Shown here piece after piece: positions 53,259 to 64,000 of a stretch of DNA of 64,000 nt. The translations under genes were made by a program, and so were the position numbers. Location: NCBI GenBank assembly GCA_000827265.1, contig KN834840.1, positions 111,311 to 175,310 of the forward strand, in the 5' to 3' direction. Every line of letters starts with the position of its first letter. The stretch's first letter is position 1. The DNA comes from Collybiopsis luxurians FD-317 M1 (taxonomy: Eukaryota; Basidiomycota; Agaricomycetes; Agaricales; Omphalotaceae). Below the pieces are notes generated by a model. It searched no databases and had not been told where the DNA came from. It saw nothing but the letters and a program-made list of their open reading frames with translations.

Positions 53259-55227
53259 CAAAGTTACTTGGAGAGTTTGAACTCCGCTAACTTGTCCTTA
53301 CAAAAAGTAACTTTAAGTTACTTAAGTTACTTAAGTTACTTTGTCGCGACAAAGTAACTTTTTTTCCCACTTTTTTTCCCACACTTGACAGCTAACTTGC
53401 CAAGTGTCATTCTCATTAAAACTTGCTTTCAGCCCATTTAACAATTATTGTCACCATATAAGGTAGTGCATAGGGATCCCAGCCAAATAGAAGTGTACTA
53501 AGTGAGTCCAATGAGATTTGAGTGCATACTACTGATGTAAGTCTCTCCGAGCTCACTGTTGCTCATATCCGTGTGAACGACAGGTTTTATGATGGAGTCC
53601 CAGTAATTGATTGATTGAGACTGAATTGGATTAGAGGTCAAGTACTCGCCGAGTTTAAATTTCTCGGGCTGTAAGTTACCAAGCAACATTGTTGATTCTA
53701 TCAGTGTCAATTGGCAGAGTCGCTGCATTCTTTACCAGGCAGAGTCCCCAAATTGCTAGGGTAGATGACGGCATTCTGGATACTGACTAAACCCTGCTAC
53801 CTGCAATCTAAATGGGTTCAGTCACATGTGTTTTTTTGCAAATGGGCCTGTTGTTGTATTAGATGATGCAATTTGTATCTTCTTCCAAATGGCCTTTTCT
53901 TGCAATGCATCATCATGTGCATTTGATTATTGAATATTGAGCACCAGTGCAGGCAGCGGAGAGAGGAAATAGCAGGCGGTTGAAGTAGGACAGATCTTCA
54001 TGACAGGAATGTGTGATTTTTCAAAATATCTAGGAGAGGATCACAGGATAGTCAAGTCTGTTTGTAAACTGTAACCTGCCCATAAAATAGTATTATGTTA
54101 AGGCTATGTTTAATGTACCAATATACATTTGTAGCCCTCAAAGTCCACGCTATCTCATGTGCTTCTGAGAGTAAGTTGTTACAACTAAATACTTGTCTAG
54201 CTATGTACCACATATTATCTAAATCCATATTTACATAGTTTGACAGGTACACTGAGTTGTTCACACTATCTTGTGTGCTTCTGAGGATTTGTATCTACAT
54301 ATTTTGACACATTATATTGGAATCACAATTGAGTATGCAACAATGAGTAAAATTTTACACATCATGGTATTTAGTCTGACCTATGATACATGTTAAGTTA
54401 ACCTCTTGTAACAATAGTTGACTTTTGACACTTCCAATATTGCTATACCATTGCTGCACTCACTATATGTTTGAGTTGCCTTTGTGCACTATTCATACCC
54501 TCATTGTAGCTTGCAACTTAAGATCAATAGAAACCATGTTAGAAACATATTCAAGAAGGAAAGATATGGGGGCATTTCCAATTGTCATGAGCTCAAGGGA
54601 ACTAATCAAATGCAGCGGAAAAGAGTAAAGGCGAAGAGTGCTGTAAGTAGTTCATGCAGCAGCAATTTTTGTATCTTTGGTTTCCTTTTTTTCCCTTCCA
54701 CTCAAGTCTGTAGATACTTGGGTGGAGGCTCACTATCACCTATGGACTCTATAAATTAATTATGTAGTTATGGGCAGTTTTAATTACTTATTTTTAATTA
54801 TTTGAACTTTTCCTTTGCTTTTGACACACTTGTAGGTAAATAGCCTCAAATTAGTGTACTCATGTGAAGATAGTGCTTGAATAGACCTCAGAATTTACAG
54901 GTTACATTGAGGTTTTATGTCTTAGGTCATGTGCACTCCGGTTAGATGATCAAGCTTAAGGACATGGATGAATAGCAGTCTCGGCAGCTGTAAGCATCTG
55001 ACTCACTTAGGACACTTGTATAATGTTATCATTCACCAGTATCCTCAACTAAGAAGCTTTAATAGTGAGTCAAACACATTTAATGAGTTGGGACAAAGTT
55101 TTAATGACAGTTCCATTTTGCCGAGACTCAGCAAGTTAAGCTGTCAAGTGTGGGAAAAAAAAGTTACTTGGATGTAACTTTCAAGTTACTTGAATAAATT
55201 AAAAAAGTTACTTGAAAAGTAACTTTG
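53259..55227. mobile_element. 2-kb element with AGTTACTT/AAGTAACTT terminal inverted repeats
   Basis: Left end CAAAGTTACTT at 53259; right end AAGTAACTTTG at 55227. The terminal zones contain several AGTTACTT copies in both orientations. Inside them an inverted pair is clear: AAGTAACTTTTTTTCCCAC then ACACTTGACAGCTAACTTGC (53351-53402), and its reverse complement at about 55130-55170. A perfect 26-bp palindrome centred on CGCG lies at 53334-53359. Internal frames are short (53498-53728 minus, PEKFKLGEYLTSNPIQS; 54425-54628 plus), so the element looks non-autonomous or decayed. Superfamily not determined; flanking target duplication not seen. Confidence 0.7.
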
Positions 55228-55358
55228 CACACACTCGCATTAATATGTCTCCAGACATCTTGCACAATGTTCAGATTATACTTCAGTTTGAGCAGGCTCT
55301 ACCAGAGACATGATTTTTTCAAAGTAAAACTACCCAAGCCAAATGCTCCTCCAAGATC

Positions 55359-55640
55359 ATGCATTTTGTGAAGGTTTCTTCTGTATTCTCTAGTCAATTC
55401 TGTCACGACACAGTCTATTCTGCCTTAATCATAGTAGATGAGTGCTGTTACATAGTAGCAGGGTTGTACAATGCATCTCTCCCAGGTAGAAACATGGCAA
55501 TAGGTGCTGTGGAAGTGATAAAGAATACAAGGGTGACATTGCAATTTTCTTTCTTCCAAAACACAAGCATGCCTGCTTTCTGCAAGGACTTCCTCATTAT
55601 CAGCATGTTGGTAAGGAGGACATACTACGCAGAGTCATAG
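55359..55640 (+). pseudogene. Fragment of unrecognised family Y, copy 2
   Basis: HDTVYSALIIVDECCYIVAG followed by LYNASLPGRNMAIGAVEVI matches the pattern of 45762-45463 on the other strand. About 90 codons with no assigned start; the frame stops at 55640. It abuts the AGTTACTT element, which may have truncated it. Confidence 0.35.
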
Positions 55641-55837
55641 CCACGTAAGTGGTCTCTTTAGTGTGCTATGGCTTGCCTCTAACTAACTGGATTCAGATGC
55701 ACTTGCAACATGATTAATCATGTCCATAGTGGTGTTCCACTGAAGTGGGTCCTCAGAGGGTAGCTGGATATTTATGTAGTTCCTTCTACTTGTACACAGT
55801 ACCCAAGAAAGTCAATACATCTATTGTAACAGTAAAT

Positions 55838-56730
55838 TCAGTATGATAAGCCTAATGTCCTCAGCTTCAAAACAGCTTTCAAGCTGGCACAGTCAGGAAC
55901 AAGACTGCAATGGGATCTCCAACAATTGTAATAATACAGCAAAAAATAAAGGTACAGATGAACATGCCTAATAAGATTGTTATTTTGACAATGACAGGTG
56001 TCAGGCCAAATTTCTGAAAATCTCTCAGCAGCAATCTTTGGCCTAGTAAGAGAGATCTCACAGTTCTCTTCCCTGTCCTCTGTTTTGACCTCAGCCTGTG
56101 GTACTCCAGCCATGCAAATAGAGCAACACTTGGTGCAAAAAAGCTGATTCAGTTTGTAGCTGGATTGCTTCCAAATGTGGTCCACAATCTCCACAGCAGT
56201 CTAGTGCCTAACCCCATGCAACTCAACATTCCAACATGGAAAGCACCCTTCCATACCCACACAGCCTGTTCCTCAGATTTAGTCTCAGATTTAGTATCGA
56301 GCCATGGCAGTAAAATGTCTCACAATTAAGTTGCTTTCTTGGTTGACTTCTTCACCAGGAGTGACTTCGGCTGATTTGATTCAATCCAATCAATGGAGGA
56401 TGTGCTGTAAAGCAGTATCAACTGATTGCATAACTTGATTTATCTTCACCACAATCCTGTAAATATGATTGAGATTGGACACTTCCTCATCCTCCAGTGG
56501 TCTGGCATTGTGCAAATGTTTCATTAAATTACTGGTTGCTGATTCCACCTGCTCCTCCAGATCAGTGGAGCCTTCTTGTTCTTCTGGATTGCCTGCAGAT
56601 CTTCCCCCTTGCTATTTGGAATTGGCAGTGGACTCTTCTTGATCTTCAGGACTGCCAGTAGATTGTTCTCCCTGACCTTCACCTCACCTTTGGTTTTCAG
56701 GATTGATCTTCCAGTTCTCAGTTAGGAAAA
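55838..56730 (-). pseudogene. Decayed gene with acidic coiled-coil part and membrane helix
   Basis: Minus-strand pieces from about 56700: GSPEDQEESTANS, GNPEEQEGSTDLEEQVESAT and LEDEEVSNLNHIYRIVVKIN, then VRSLLLGQRLLLRDFQKFGL followed by the hydrophobic ITILLGMFICTFIFCCIITI (about 55990-55930). Several stops lie between. The arrangement of charged helix then membrane helix resembles the other membrane-type relics at 50-52 kb. No family recognised. Confidence 0.4.
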
Positions 56731-57062
56731 TGATAAGTTTAAACTGTAAGCATCTCATAGTTGGGAATCTGTGATCTGCTTTGCCTTCCAGTCTCTTGGG
56801 TCCTGGATTAGGATTTTTCTGTCAAAATATCAGCAATCTGAAAGGGAATATAAAGTAAGCATACCTCCGCTTCTTCTATCTCTGCCCCAAGTTCTTCATA
56901 GAGAGAGCTCAAAGCACTTGACATTCTGCTCAAGCTTTCATGTAAGCTGGTCAAGTTCAAAAAGGGGATCTAGTCACATGTTGCACTGTTCTTTCTGTGC
57001 AACTACACCTCATGGTTTCCATGTGTAGGCAGATTGCCCTTGACCGACCTATACTCTGAACC

Positions 57063-58400
57063 ATGACCATGTCATATACATTATTGATGACTATTACCAC
57101 TGCGACTGATGGCATAAACTCCCTTTCATTCACCTCCGATGGCAGATATCTTGCCAGTGCTAGCAATGACAAAGTTGTGCGCATTTTTGATCTGGAAAGG
57201 AAATTCACCACTGCCTGGGAATTCAAAGGATTGAGTGAATTTACTTCAGTTGCCTGGATAGGTTGGGACCTTCTTGCTGGATTCATAGATGGGGATCTCC
57301 TTCTCTTCTCCAGCATAGGTGTAAGTGAGCTTAGTGAGACTATTCAGCTGGAGAATTAACCTTGGGCTTTAGCATTGGATCTTCAGACCTCAGCAACAAG
57401 TATTTCATGAATTTTTCGTGCCAATTGTATTGATACAGATCAGTCAATTGGGTAGTCAAATTCTTATCCATTCTGGCAGTGACATTGCGGTCCTAGGGAA
57501 AAATGGTAAGTGTAACTTGTGTCTTGCACATTATGAATGGTTGAGGAGTCCTAGATTGTGGCCAATGCTATCACCGAGATGACCTTCAGTGACCTTTGCT
57601 CAGGGAAAATGAAAATTTTGATGAACCCCCTGTGATTGCAACCAGTGTTCATTTCTGTGATGTGGAAAAATCTTGTATTGTAGGCTATCTACATCACCAT
57701 TTTTGGTAAATTGTATGACCTAATACCCTTCACATAACTCAACTGCATTTTAGGAAATTTGATCTTGACACTGGAGGGAGAATGCAGATCTCAGGCATAG
57801 GGAAAAAAATGCAGGACCTACTTTGTACCAGCCTTGCAGAAATTGACACAGATACCAGAGGGTTTTCTGCAATATCACTGGATCACACAGCTATTGCTGC
57901 CACAAACATCCATACTGGGATAGACTGGTTCTGAATTTTGACTGAAAGATTTAAGGAAATCAGTACATCGTTTGAGCCACAGCCACAGCAATCCAACATC
58001 CCTCTATCTATCCTCTTTATTAGCAAAGGTAAAGCTGTACTCATGGCAACAACAAAGGGGTACACAGCTATTTTTGACATGAAGGAGGGTTGTCACATTC
58101 ATACCTTGAAACATGGTGGTGGTGAGTTTTTTCATGCTCATTTTTGCAAAAGCTCAGCCCTTCTATTGGAATTTAGTCAAGAGTTGGATAACAGCAATGG
58201 TCAGTGTACTTTTCTGCATATATAATCTGTTGTGTTGACTTAAATGTAGGCTTACATTCATCCTGCTGGAAAACACTACCTTGTTGCAACCGGGATAGGA
58301 AATCAAGCTGATTGAACAAAAATCCATCTCTGGGCTCATGCAGGAGAGGAGGGAATGGGTATTAGCAGTGGGACCTGGGGAACACTATTTGGCCGCTTGG
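57063..58400 (+). pseudogene. WD40-repeat protein gene, broken
   Basis: ATG 57063: TTATDGINSLSFTSDGRYLA and SNDKVVRIFDLERKFTTAWE form a canonical WD40 blade (D-G..L.FS.DG..LAS.S.D..VRI.DL). GLSEFTSVAWIGWDLLAGFI starts the next. Later exons: DTDTRGFSAISLDHTAIAAT (about 57850), a stop near 57942, then 57938-58225 with IPLSILFISKGKAVLMATTK and YTAIFDMKEGCHIHTLKHGG. After an intron come IHPAGKHYLVATGIGNQAD, a stop and IHLWAHAGEEGMGISSG (about 58250-58380). WD40 propellers are protein-interaction scaffolds. Layout resembles a WD40 family frequent in Agaricomycetes. The interval 57360-57840 holds poorly resolved exons. Confidence 0.65.
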
Positions 58401-58494
58401 TAAGATTTTTTTTTTACTTTGATTTTCAGAACATTAAGGCAAAGATATTCAGGCTTGTTCATCTATCAGCCTGAGCTGAAATGTTCTTGCTGTC

Positions 58495-59370
58495 TTGGGT
58501 TTCAGCTATATATGTGTGTCATTTCTCAAGCAGCAACACATGACTGACCTTCCAAGCTGGTCATTGTTATCATCCTCCCTACCCAAATCTGATGATCCTC
58601 AAGTCAAATTGGACTTGCATATGTCCCTTACAACCTCTTCTCTGACATCAGTTAGTTCATCTGCAGCCATGCCTGTGGACTCAGGCAACCTGACTGCCTC
58701 CTTTTTGTCCAATTCACATCTTTATATTCTGTCCGATTTTACTTTTACATCAGACATTGAAATAACCAAAGATGATTCTGTGTCCCCTATGAACCCTCTG
58801 GCTCCCACTGTTCCTTCCATTACTTCCTTCCCACCCCATTCCAAAGAAACAATTCTCACTCCATCTGACTGGCATCATGACCCCATTTTTCTTTCGCTGA
58901 TTCTTTAGACAATGCATCTCCTATAGTACCTCTGATACCTTCCTCTGAAATCACTTTGCCCTTTTCATCATCAAATGACAATTCTTACAAACCTCTGTCT
59001 TCTTCCTATGAAGTCACTAGTACCTTCCCAACTTCTCTCATTCAAGCCTCTTCCATGCTGTCCATTGAAATTCTCATGGACAGCTTGCACCCATTTTCAC
59101 TCCATTGTCACTCCCCTCTTATATATCTTCTGTGGACTTGTTTACTTTGCTTTCATCATCCATTGCACCCTCTTCAGCCTCATTGGATTCTCTAACTACT
59201 TCTCCTATAGCAGCTTCCTCACTAGACATGGTTCAACCATTTTCAGATGAATTTGTGTCCACCTCCATATCCTCCCAACCTGCTCCCGAAGAGAAGTACC
59301 AAGGATTCCAATCAGCACTGAGGCATCTATTTGAGGTATATGCAATTTTCCTTCTCATACTCTACTGATC
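58495..59370 (+). pseudogene. Ser/Thr/Pro-rich C-terminal region, possibly downstream exons of the WD40 gene
   Basis: Frames 58495-58908 (LPSWSLLSSSLPKSDDPQVK, SLTTSSLTSVSSSAAMPVDS) and 59105-59368 (IAPSSASLDSLTTSPIAASS, QPAPEEKYQGFQSALRHLFE) are low-complexity Ser/Thr/Pro stretches. They follow the WD40 exons on the same strand with a GTAAG donor at about 58400. Intervening stops suggest decay or extra introns. Confidence 0.35.
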
Positions 59371-60103
59371 TATTTTCTTCACCAGCTGTAGAGCAACAAG
59401 CTATTCTAGATTTTGATGGATTTGTACCTGTACTGGCCTGTCATTACTGTACACAGAATTTACATCTCATTCAAGAATGATGAGTAGATAGATTATTAGA
59501 TTGGTTATATGGAGATATTGTCAGGATCACTCATCCAGAATGTCCTTAGAAAGAATGGTGAGTTGGGCAAACTATCTGAAAGTGCATTAATAAGAATAAT
59601 CTTGAAACTTTCCTGTCTGTACTTCTCAATGTCCGAGATGTCACAACATCTCAATGTCTCGATATCCACAATGTCATGACATCTTGATGTTTCAATGTCA
59701 TTGATTTATAGCCTCTGTGAAGTCATTCTGAAAAACCTCATGCTTACCTCGCGACAGACATTTTAATTTTCTTCAGGGCCTGCAGACAGAGTCTCTTAAA
59801 AAACACCAAACACCTCCAGTTTGTCTCAAGGTGTCTGCTGGGAGGTTTTTCTAAGGAATACAAGAGATCAGTCTAATTTACTTCTGCCAAAACCTGAGAG
59901 GATCATCACAAGGTAAAGGTATTTTGCCTCAATGCAGCAATTATATTTTACAACTGGTAGGCCTTGAAGGCTGATCCCACTGAGTTTTTCAGAAAAATAT
60001 TAAGAAATACCATAGAATAACTGCACTATTTCAGTTACACTCCCAGTCCAAGACTATATAAGTTTATCACCTGGCTGACACAGTGCCAGTTTTGTTCTGA
60101 ACC
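59371..60103. other. No gene seen
   Basis: Contains imperfect copies of GATGTCACAACATC/CAATGTC around 59635-59705, partly palindromic. No open frame of note. Confidence 0.35.
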
Positions 60104-60340
60104 TCAGTATTTACCCACACTTTTTGCCACTCCAAATCCCCGCAGAGCATGCCACTTCTTGTGTTTGCCCTTACTGTGTCTTATGCTAAATAGGTATTGA
60201 TATTGGAGTTTGAGCTGATCAATTTCTGTCTGTTTCTGAAAATACTTCTGGTGATCTCTGTCTTGTTTAGACTTTATGTGCCTATCCTGATCTCCAGGTT
60301 GGAGAAATGAGCAATCACATACAGGGCATGAGAATTCCAT
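60104..60340 (-). CDS. Short zinc-finger ORF
   Basis: From ATG 60340: MEFSCPVCDCSF, then DQDRHIKSKQDRDHQKYF and a lysine-rich tail ending at 60104 (78 codons). CX2C followed by H-X7-H is a C2H2-like finger with non-standard spacing. Could be a DNA-binding regulator or the N-terminus of a transposase. No downstream exon found. Confidence 0.45.
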   Translation of the reverse strand: MEFSCPVCDCSFLQPGDQDRHIKSKQDRDHQKYFQKQTEIDQLKLQYQYLFSIRHSKGKHKKWHALRGFGVAKSVGKY

Positions 60341-60803
60341 GGTGGCAAAGGTGATGGCAGTTGGAGGTTTTGTGAGAAGAAAGGGAGGGGAGGGAAAGAA
60401 AGTTGGAATTGCATTCAATATGTCTGGTTTATACCATTGTCATGAGGATTGTCATGAGGCTTGCCTTTCAGCCCTCTGGCAATGCCTAAGCATCATTTTC
60501 ACTAAAGTCCGGATTCTTGATTGACATTGTGTCAACTCTTGTTTCAAAATTGGAAGAACAGCCATGCCCACTGTGTGTTTGCTCTACATGTGCTGGTCAT
60601 CTGAGCCCAAACTCTAACAATAAAATCATATCATATTGATGTACATTGTAATCTATGCACAGTGGAATGATAAGTTAATAGCAGGGATGAATCAGGGGAG
60701 GGAGGCAGCAAGGGAAGGAGGTATAAATGAGGGAGAAGAGAAGATGAGAAAGGGAATTTCTATATGAGAGTAAAAAACAGTACAAAGGCATATTATAGGT
60801 TAG
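60341..60803. other. No gene seen
   Basis: Purine-rich segment (60690-60780) with a TATAAATGAGG motif near 60722. No coding evidence. Confidence 0.3.
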
Positions 60804-61407
<604 letters not shown>

Positions 61408-61414
61408 TTAGAAC

Positions 61415-61625
61415 ACTGACTCATTTCATCCTCATAGACTGAGCTAAAGAGATTCCTCCAAGATTGGATCTTCCCAGAGTTTGTAGCCATGCAACTCCTC
61501 AACTTTCAACAATGCACCAGAGTAGTTTTGGCCAAATCATTGGGTATGCTGGGTCTCATTTCCAGTGCCTGGTTTCATGAAGAAGGCCTTCTCAAAGGTT
61601 TCATCAATGACCTCGAGGTAAGCAT
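61415..61625 (-). pseudogene. Possible exon of an unrecognised gene fused upstream of the Cdc48 fragment
   Basis: Minus frame LEVIDETFEKAFFMKPGTGN, then a TGA, then NYSGALLKVEELHGYKLWED. It is directly upstream of the Cdc48 homology but does not match the Cdc48 D2 sequence expected there. It could be a separate captured exon. Confidence 0.3.
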
Positions 61626-61754
61626 TCCCAATTTCTCAAAATCAGTTTATTGATAGTCTTCTTGTAGCTCATTCTGACCATTTGGCACTGAGTCCCTGTC
61701 CTGCCATTGCTGGAAGGGCTTGTTGAGAGGAATGGGCACATTGACTTCAGCACA

Positions 61755-63383
61755 ATGGACCTTGCTTTCCCAGGGGTGATGCTCCCTGAGTCATACATTC
61801 TTCATCCACCTATGCCACCGCCAAAGGAGCCTACTCCACCCCCTGCAGCACCTTCTCCAGACAACCTGGAGATTGTCGAGCTGGAAGCCCCAAAAGGCAA
61901 GGTAAGTGAATGGTTCAACTTTGTTGTCAATGACATTCTAACCCATTTCCTTAGGACAAGAAGAGAAAGAGAAAGGCAGTCAATGAGTGCAACCTCAACC
62001 TGAAGTTTGAGGTAAAATTGGTAAGCCAACTTTAACCTTTCCAACTTTCTTCCTTCTTACTCTTGATTTCTTAGAGCATCAACCCTGGTTTCAGTTCTCT
62101 CTTCTCCAACAAGGGCAAGCAATTTGTTTTGAATGTTGACAACCTCTGCCAAGGGCTTGCAATGCCTGTTTCCATAAGTACTATTGATGTTCATTTCTTC
62201 TTTGCTAACCCTGTGTGTTGACAGATTGCACCTGTCCCTTGTGCTAGATGCATAGCCACCAACCAGCAATGTGAAGGTGCATACCCTGGGTGCAGCCACA
62301 AGTGTGACAGTTGCACCTCAGGTCAACAGGTCTGCTTGTTGATGCAGCAGAATGAGCTTGAGAAAGTTACTGCCAACTGGATGCAATTTGCTAGCACTTG
62401 CAGCAAATCAGGTAAGTTTGTCGATTCTTTTATTTTCATTATCCTCTAAGTCCTTTTGCAGCAATTGCCATGGCCACTGCCTGTCTCTCAGCTCAGTACT
62501 ACCAAGTACTTCAATGAGCCATCTCTATCTATGACCAGCTCATTGACTACCAGGATTTGGTCAGCATCCTTCACTGGCAACAGAATGAGCTCCAGCTGGC
62601 ATGCAGCAACCCGGCCCAGATCTACCAATACATGAAGAAAAATGACCCAGCCTTCAACAACTCAGATGAGTACATTGCTGGACTCCCTGAACTGTTTGGG
62701 TGGAAGCTGATCCAGAAGGCCAGCAAGATTGTTGAGGTGGAGCAGCCAGCTCCAGTAGTCCTCAACCTTTCATTGGTTCTTCTGATGTTCAAGCTGACAA
62801 CTTTGTCAGCAAGAAGAATTTCCCTGAGGTGATGCTCATCCACTCCATGTGTAAGTCTAGCCATTTGTATCATGTTCAAAACTAACCATATTTTCAGCTG
62901 ACAAGGAAGCTGCCATGCCCATCAGGGCACAGGTGTTCAACAAGTGGGCTCTTGTTGACCCAAAAGGAAAGGAGTCCACTGCTGCCCCTTTGCCTTCAGT
63001 CCCAGTGGAAGTTGACCAAGATCCACAGGAGGTGGAAGAGGAGGAAGACACAGAGGGCAAGGTGGATGATTTCCTCACCAAGGGTCTCCAGCCTTCTGCC
63101 ACCTCTTCTTCCGTTCGTCAAAAAAGGGGTCCTGTTTCTGCAGAATTTGTTCACACTTCTGTCAATGAGGACAAGGAAGAAGATGCTGACCAATGCCCTG
63201 CCAAGAAAAGCAAGTTCGGCAATGGGTAAGCCAGCTATTCTTCCTTTCATCTGCCTTGTACTAACAATTTCCTGACTCAGATCCTCTTCTTTGAAGAAGG
63301 TGCCAAAGGGCTCTGTAATGGAGAAACTGTAAGCTCACTTTGGCTTGTCATTGACCATTCTAACTCAGTTCTTTCATAGCTGA
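61755..63383 (+). pseudogene. Multi-exon gene D with cysteine cluster and acidic C-terminus
   Basis: ATG 61755 (MDLAFPGVMLPESYILHPPM, proline-rich). Exons: to about 61899; DKKRKRKAVNECNLNLKFE; SINPGFSSLFSNKGKQFVLN; VPCARCIATNQQC with HKCDSCTSGQQVC (62222-62411), a zinc-type cysteine cluster; AIAMATACLSAQYYQVL, a TGA, then SIYDQLIDYQDLVSILHWQQ; 62899-63225 with VFNKWALVDPKGKESTAAPL and an acidic stretch QEVEEEEDTEGK; 63281-63328; and CTGA at 63380-63383. Splices at 63226-63280 and 63329-63379 join in phase to the stop. A one-base shift near 62765 and the TGA at about 62515 mark decay. Cysteine cluster plus charged region recalls antisense gene A, but no family name can be given. Confidence 0.6.
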
Positions 63384-64000
63384 CTCCCTGGCTGGTGCCA
63401 GCTTCTATAGACCTTTCTTGACATCTTGTGCATCCCCTCAGGGGACATCTTTAAATTTGCATATTGTAACTGCTATCTTGTGCCCTTCATGGCCTTAATC
63501 TTTCCCAATACCTTGTAGATACTTCATTTGTACTTCATTGTATCACACATCTAGCCCTTCTCAGGGCAATTCTTGTATTACTACCTAGCATTCCCAATGC
63601 CTGGTAGACTCAGACTTTTCAGTACTCTTTGTCTATATAGGGTACTTTAATAAATTCACTTTCTTGAATCATTGAGCATGAATGACCTAAGAGTTGCCCT
63701 TATCCAAAATAACTTCAATGACCCTACTTAGACCTTGTAAGAAATTCTGTGGTCTTTTAGACTTGTTGAGCCAGTCTGGAGTTGGCAAATGCCCACATAC
63801 GTAAGTGTGATATGGCTTTACTTGCCTCAATCACATCTGTTTATGTACTTCACTCTCTTCAGCCCCATATAAAGACCATGTATTTTTCTAGTGGCTTTGC
63901 ATTGATCCTACCCTTCATCAGAGCCTTCAGTATCAAGGTAATGTATATTTCCTTTGCACATTCCCATTTCTCATTTTCTGGTTATAGGCCAAAACATGTC
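63384..64000. other. 3' flank of gene D; no further gene assigned
   Basis: T-rich sequence with TTGTATCACACATCTAG and a TATATAGGGTACTTTAATAAA segment near 63635. No usable open frame. It might be the untranslated region of gene D or the start of an LTR that continues off the window. Confidence 0.3.

Noticed and set aside
57460..57530. HSGSDIAVLGKNG as an aspartic protease motif
   Set aside because: It lies within the WD40 gene interval with no retroelement neighbours in frame. The serine-glycine-serine match alone is not enough.

Overview
The window is a piece of a repeat-rich fungal nuclear genome, most probably from an Agaricomycete (mushroom-forming basidiomycete). Three things point there. 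Genes are broken by many very short GT..AG introns of about 48-77 nt. Ty3/gypsy polyproteins and an intron-rich Tnp2 (CACTA) transposase of the kind common in Basidiomycota are present. Several protein families look like lineage-specific basidiomycete hypotheticals, beside fragments of an NRPS-like adenylating reductase and of Cdc48. No bacterial operon, rRNA, convincing tRNA or CRISPR array was seen. Species cannot be named from sequence alone.

Layout. 1-4149: the 3' end of a plus-strand LTR element (family N): two intron-bearing genes in antisense, then a G-rich polypurine tract and a 696-bp LTR. This LTR has broken a degenerate basidiomycete-type gene (4150-4993). 5-10.8 kb: CpG-poor debris with gag relics and a short GC-rich repeat. 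10.8-27.8 kb: a nested stack. A minus-strand gypsy element M (LTR 27273-27771, gag, protease, RT/RNase H down to 11500) is interrupted by a family-N element (LTR 10812-11499, gag-like ORF below it) and by element P (15863 to about 26473, plus strand), which has paired 1.2-kb LTRs, gag, protease, RT, RNase H, no visible integrase, and an antisense multi-exon gene before its 3' LTR. 27.8-31.2 kb: CpG-poor DNA without recognisable genes. 31.2-36.4 kb: a CpG-retaining block that looks like ordinary host DNA and carries one multi-exon gene with a frameshift (33107-34295). 36.4-36.9 kb: truncated NRPS-like adenylation domain. 36.96-42.7 kb: decayed Tnp2 transposase gene on the minus strand, interrupted by two GC-rich short repeats. 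43-60 kb: many small multi-exon, mostly broken genes of unrecognised families, including a best-resolved four-exon gene (47154-48825), a WD40 gene and a membrane-protein relic, with a Tc1/mariner-type MITE (48989-49507) and a 2-kb element with AAGTAACTT ends (53259-55227). 60-64 kb: C2H2-type zinc-finger ORF, a Cdc48 C-terminal fragment with two nonsense codons, and a multi-exon plus-strand gene with a cysteine cluster.

The strongest theme is transposons carrying intron-bearing genes in antisense orientation beside the 3' LTR, seen in two unrelated LTR families. The second theme is mutation: old repeats have lost CpG and show CGA-to-TGA type stops, while the 1-4.1 kb element and the 31-36 kb block keep CpG. 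Most coding regions listed are pseudogenes or relics. All homology statements come from motif recognition, not from a database search.
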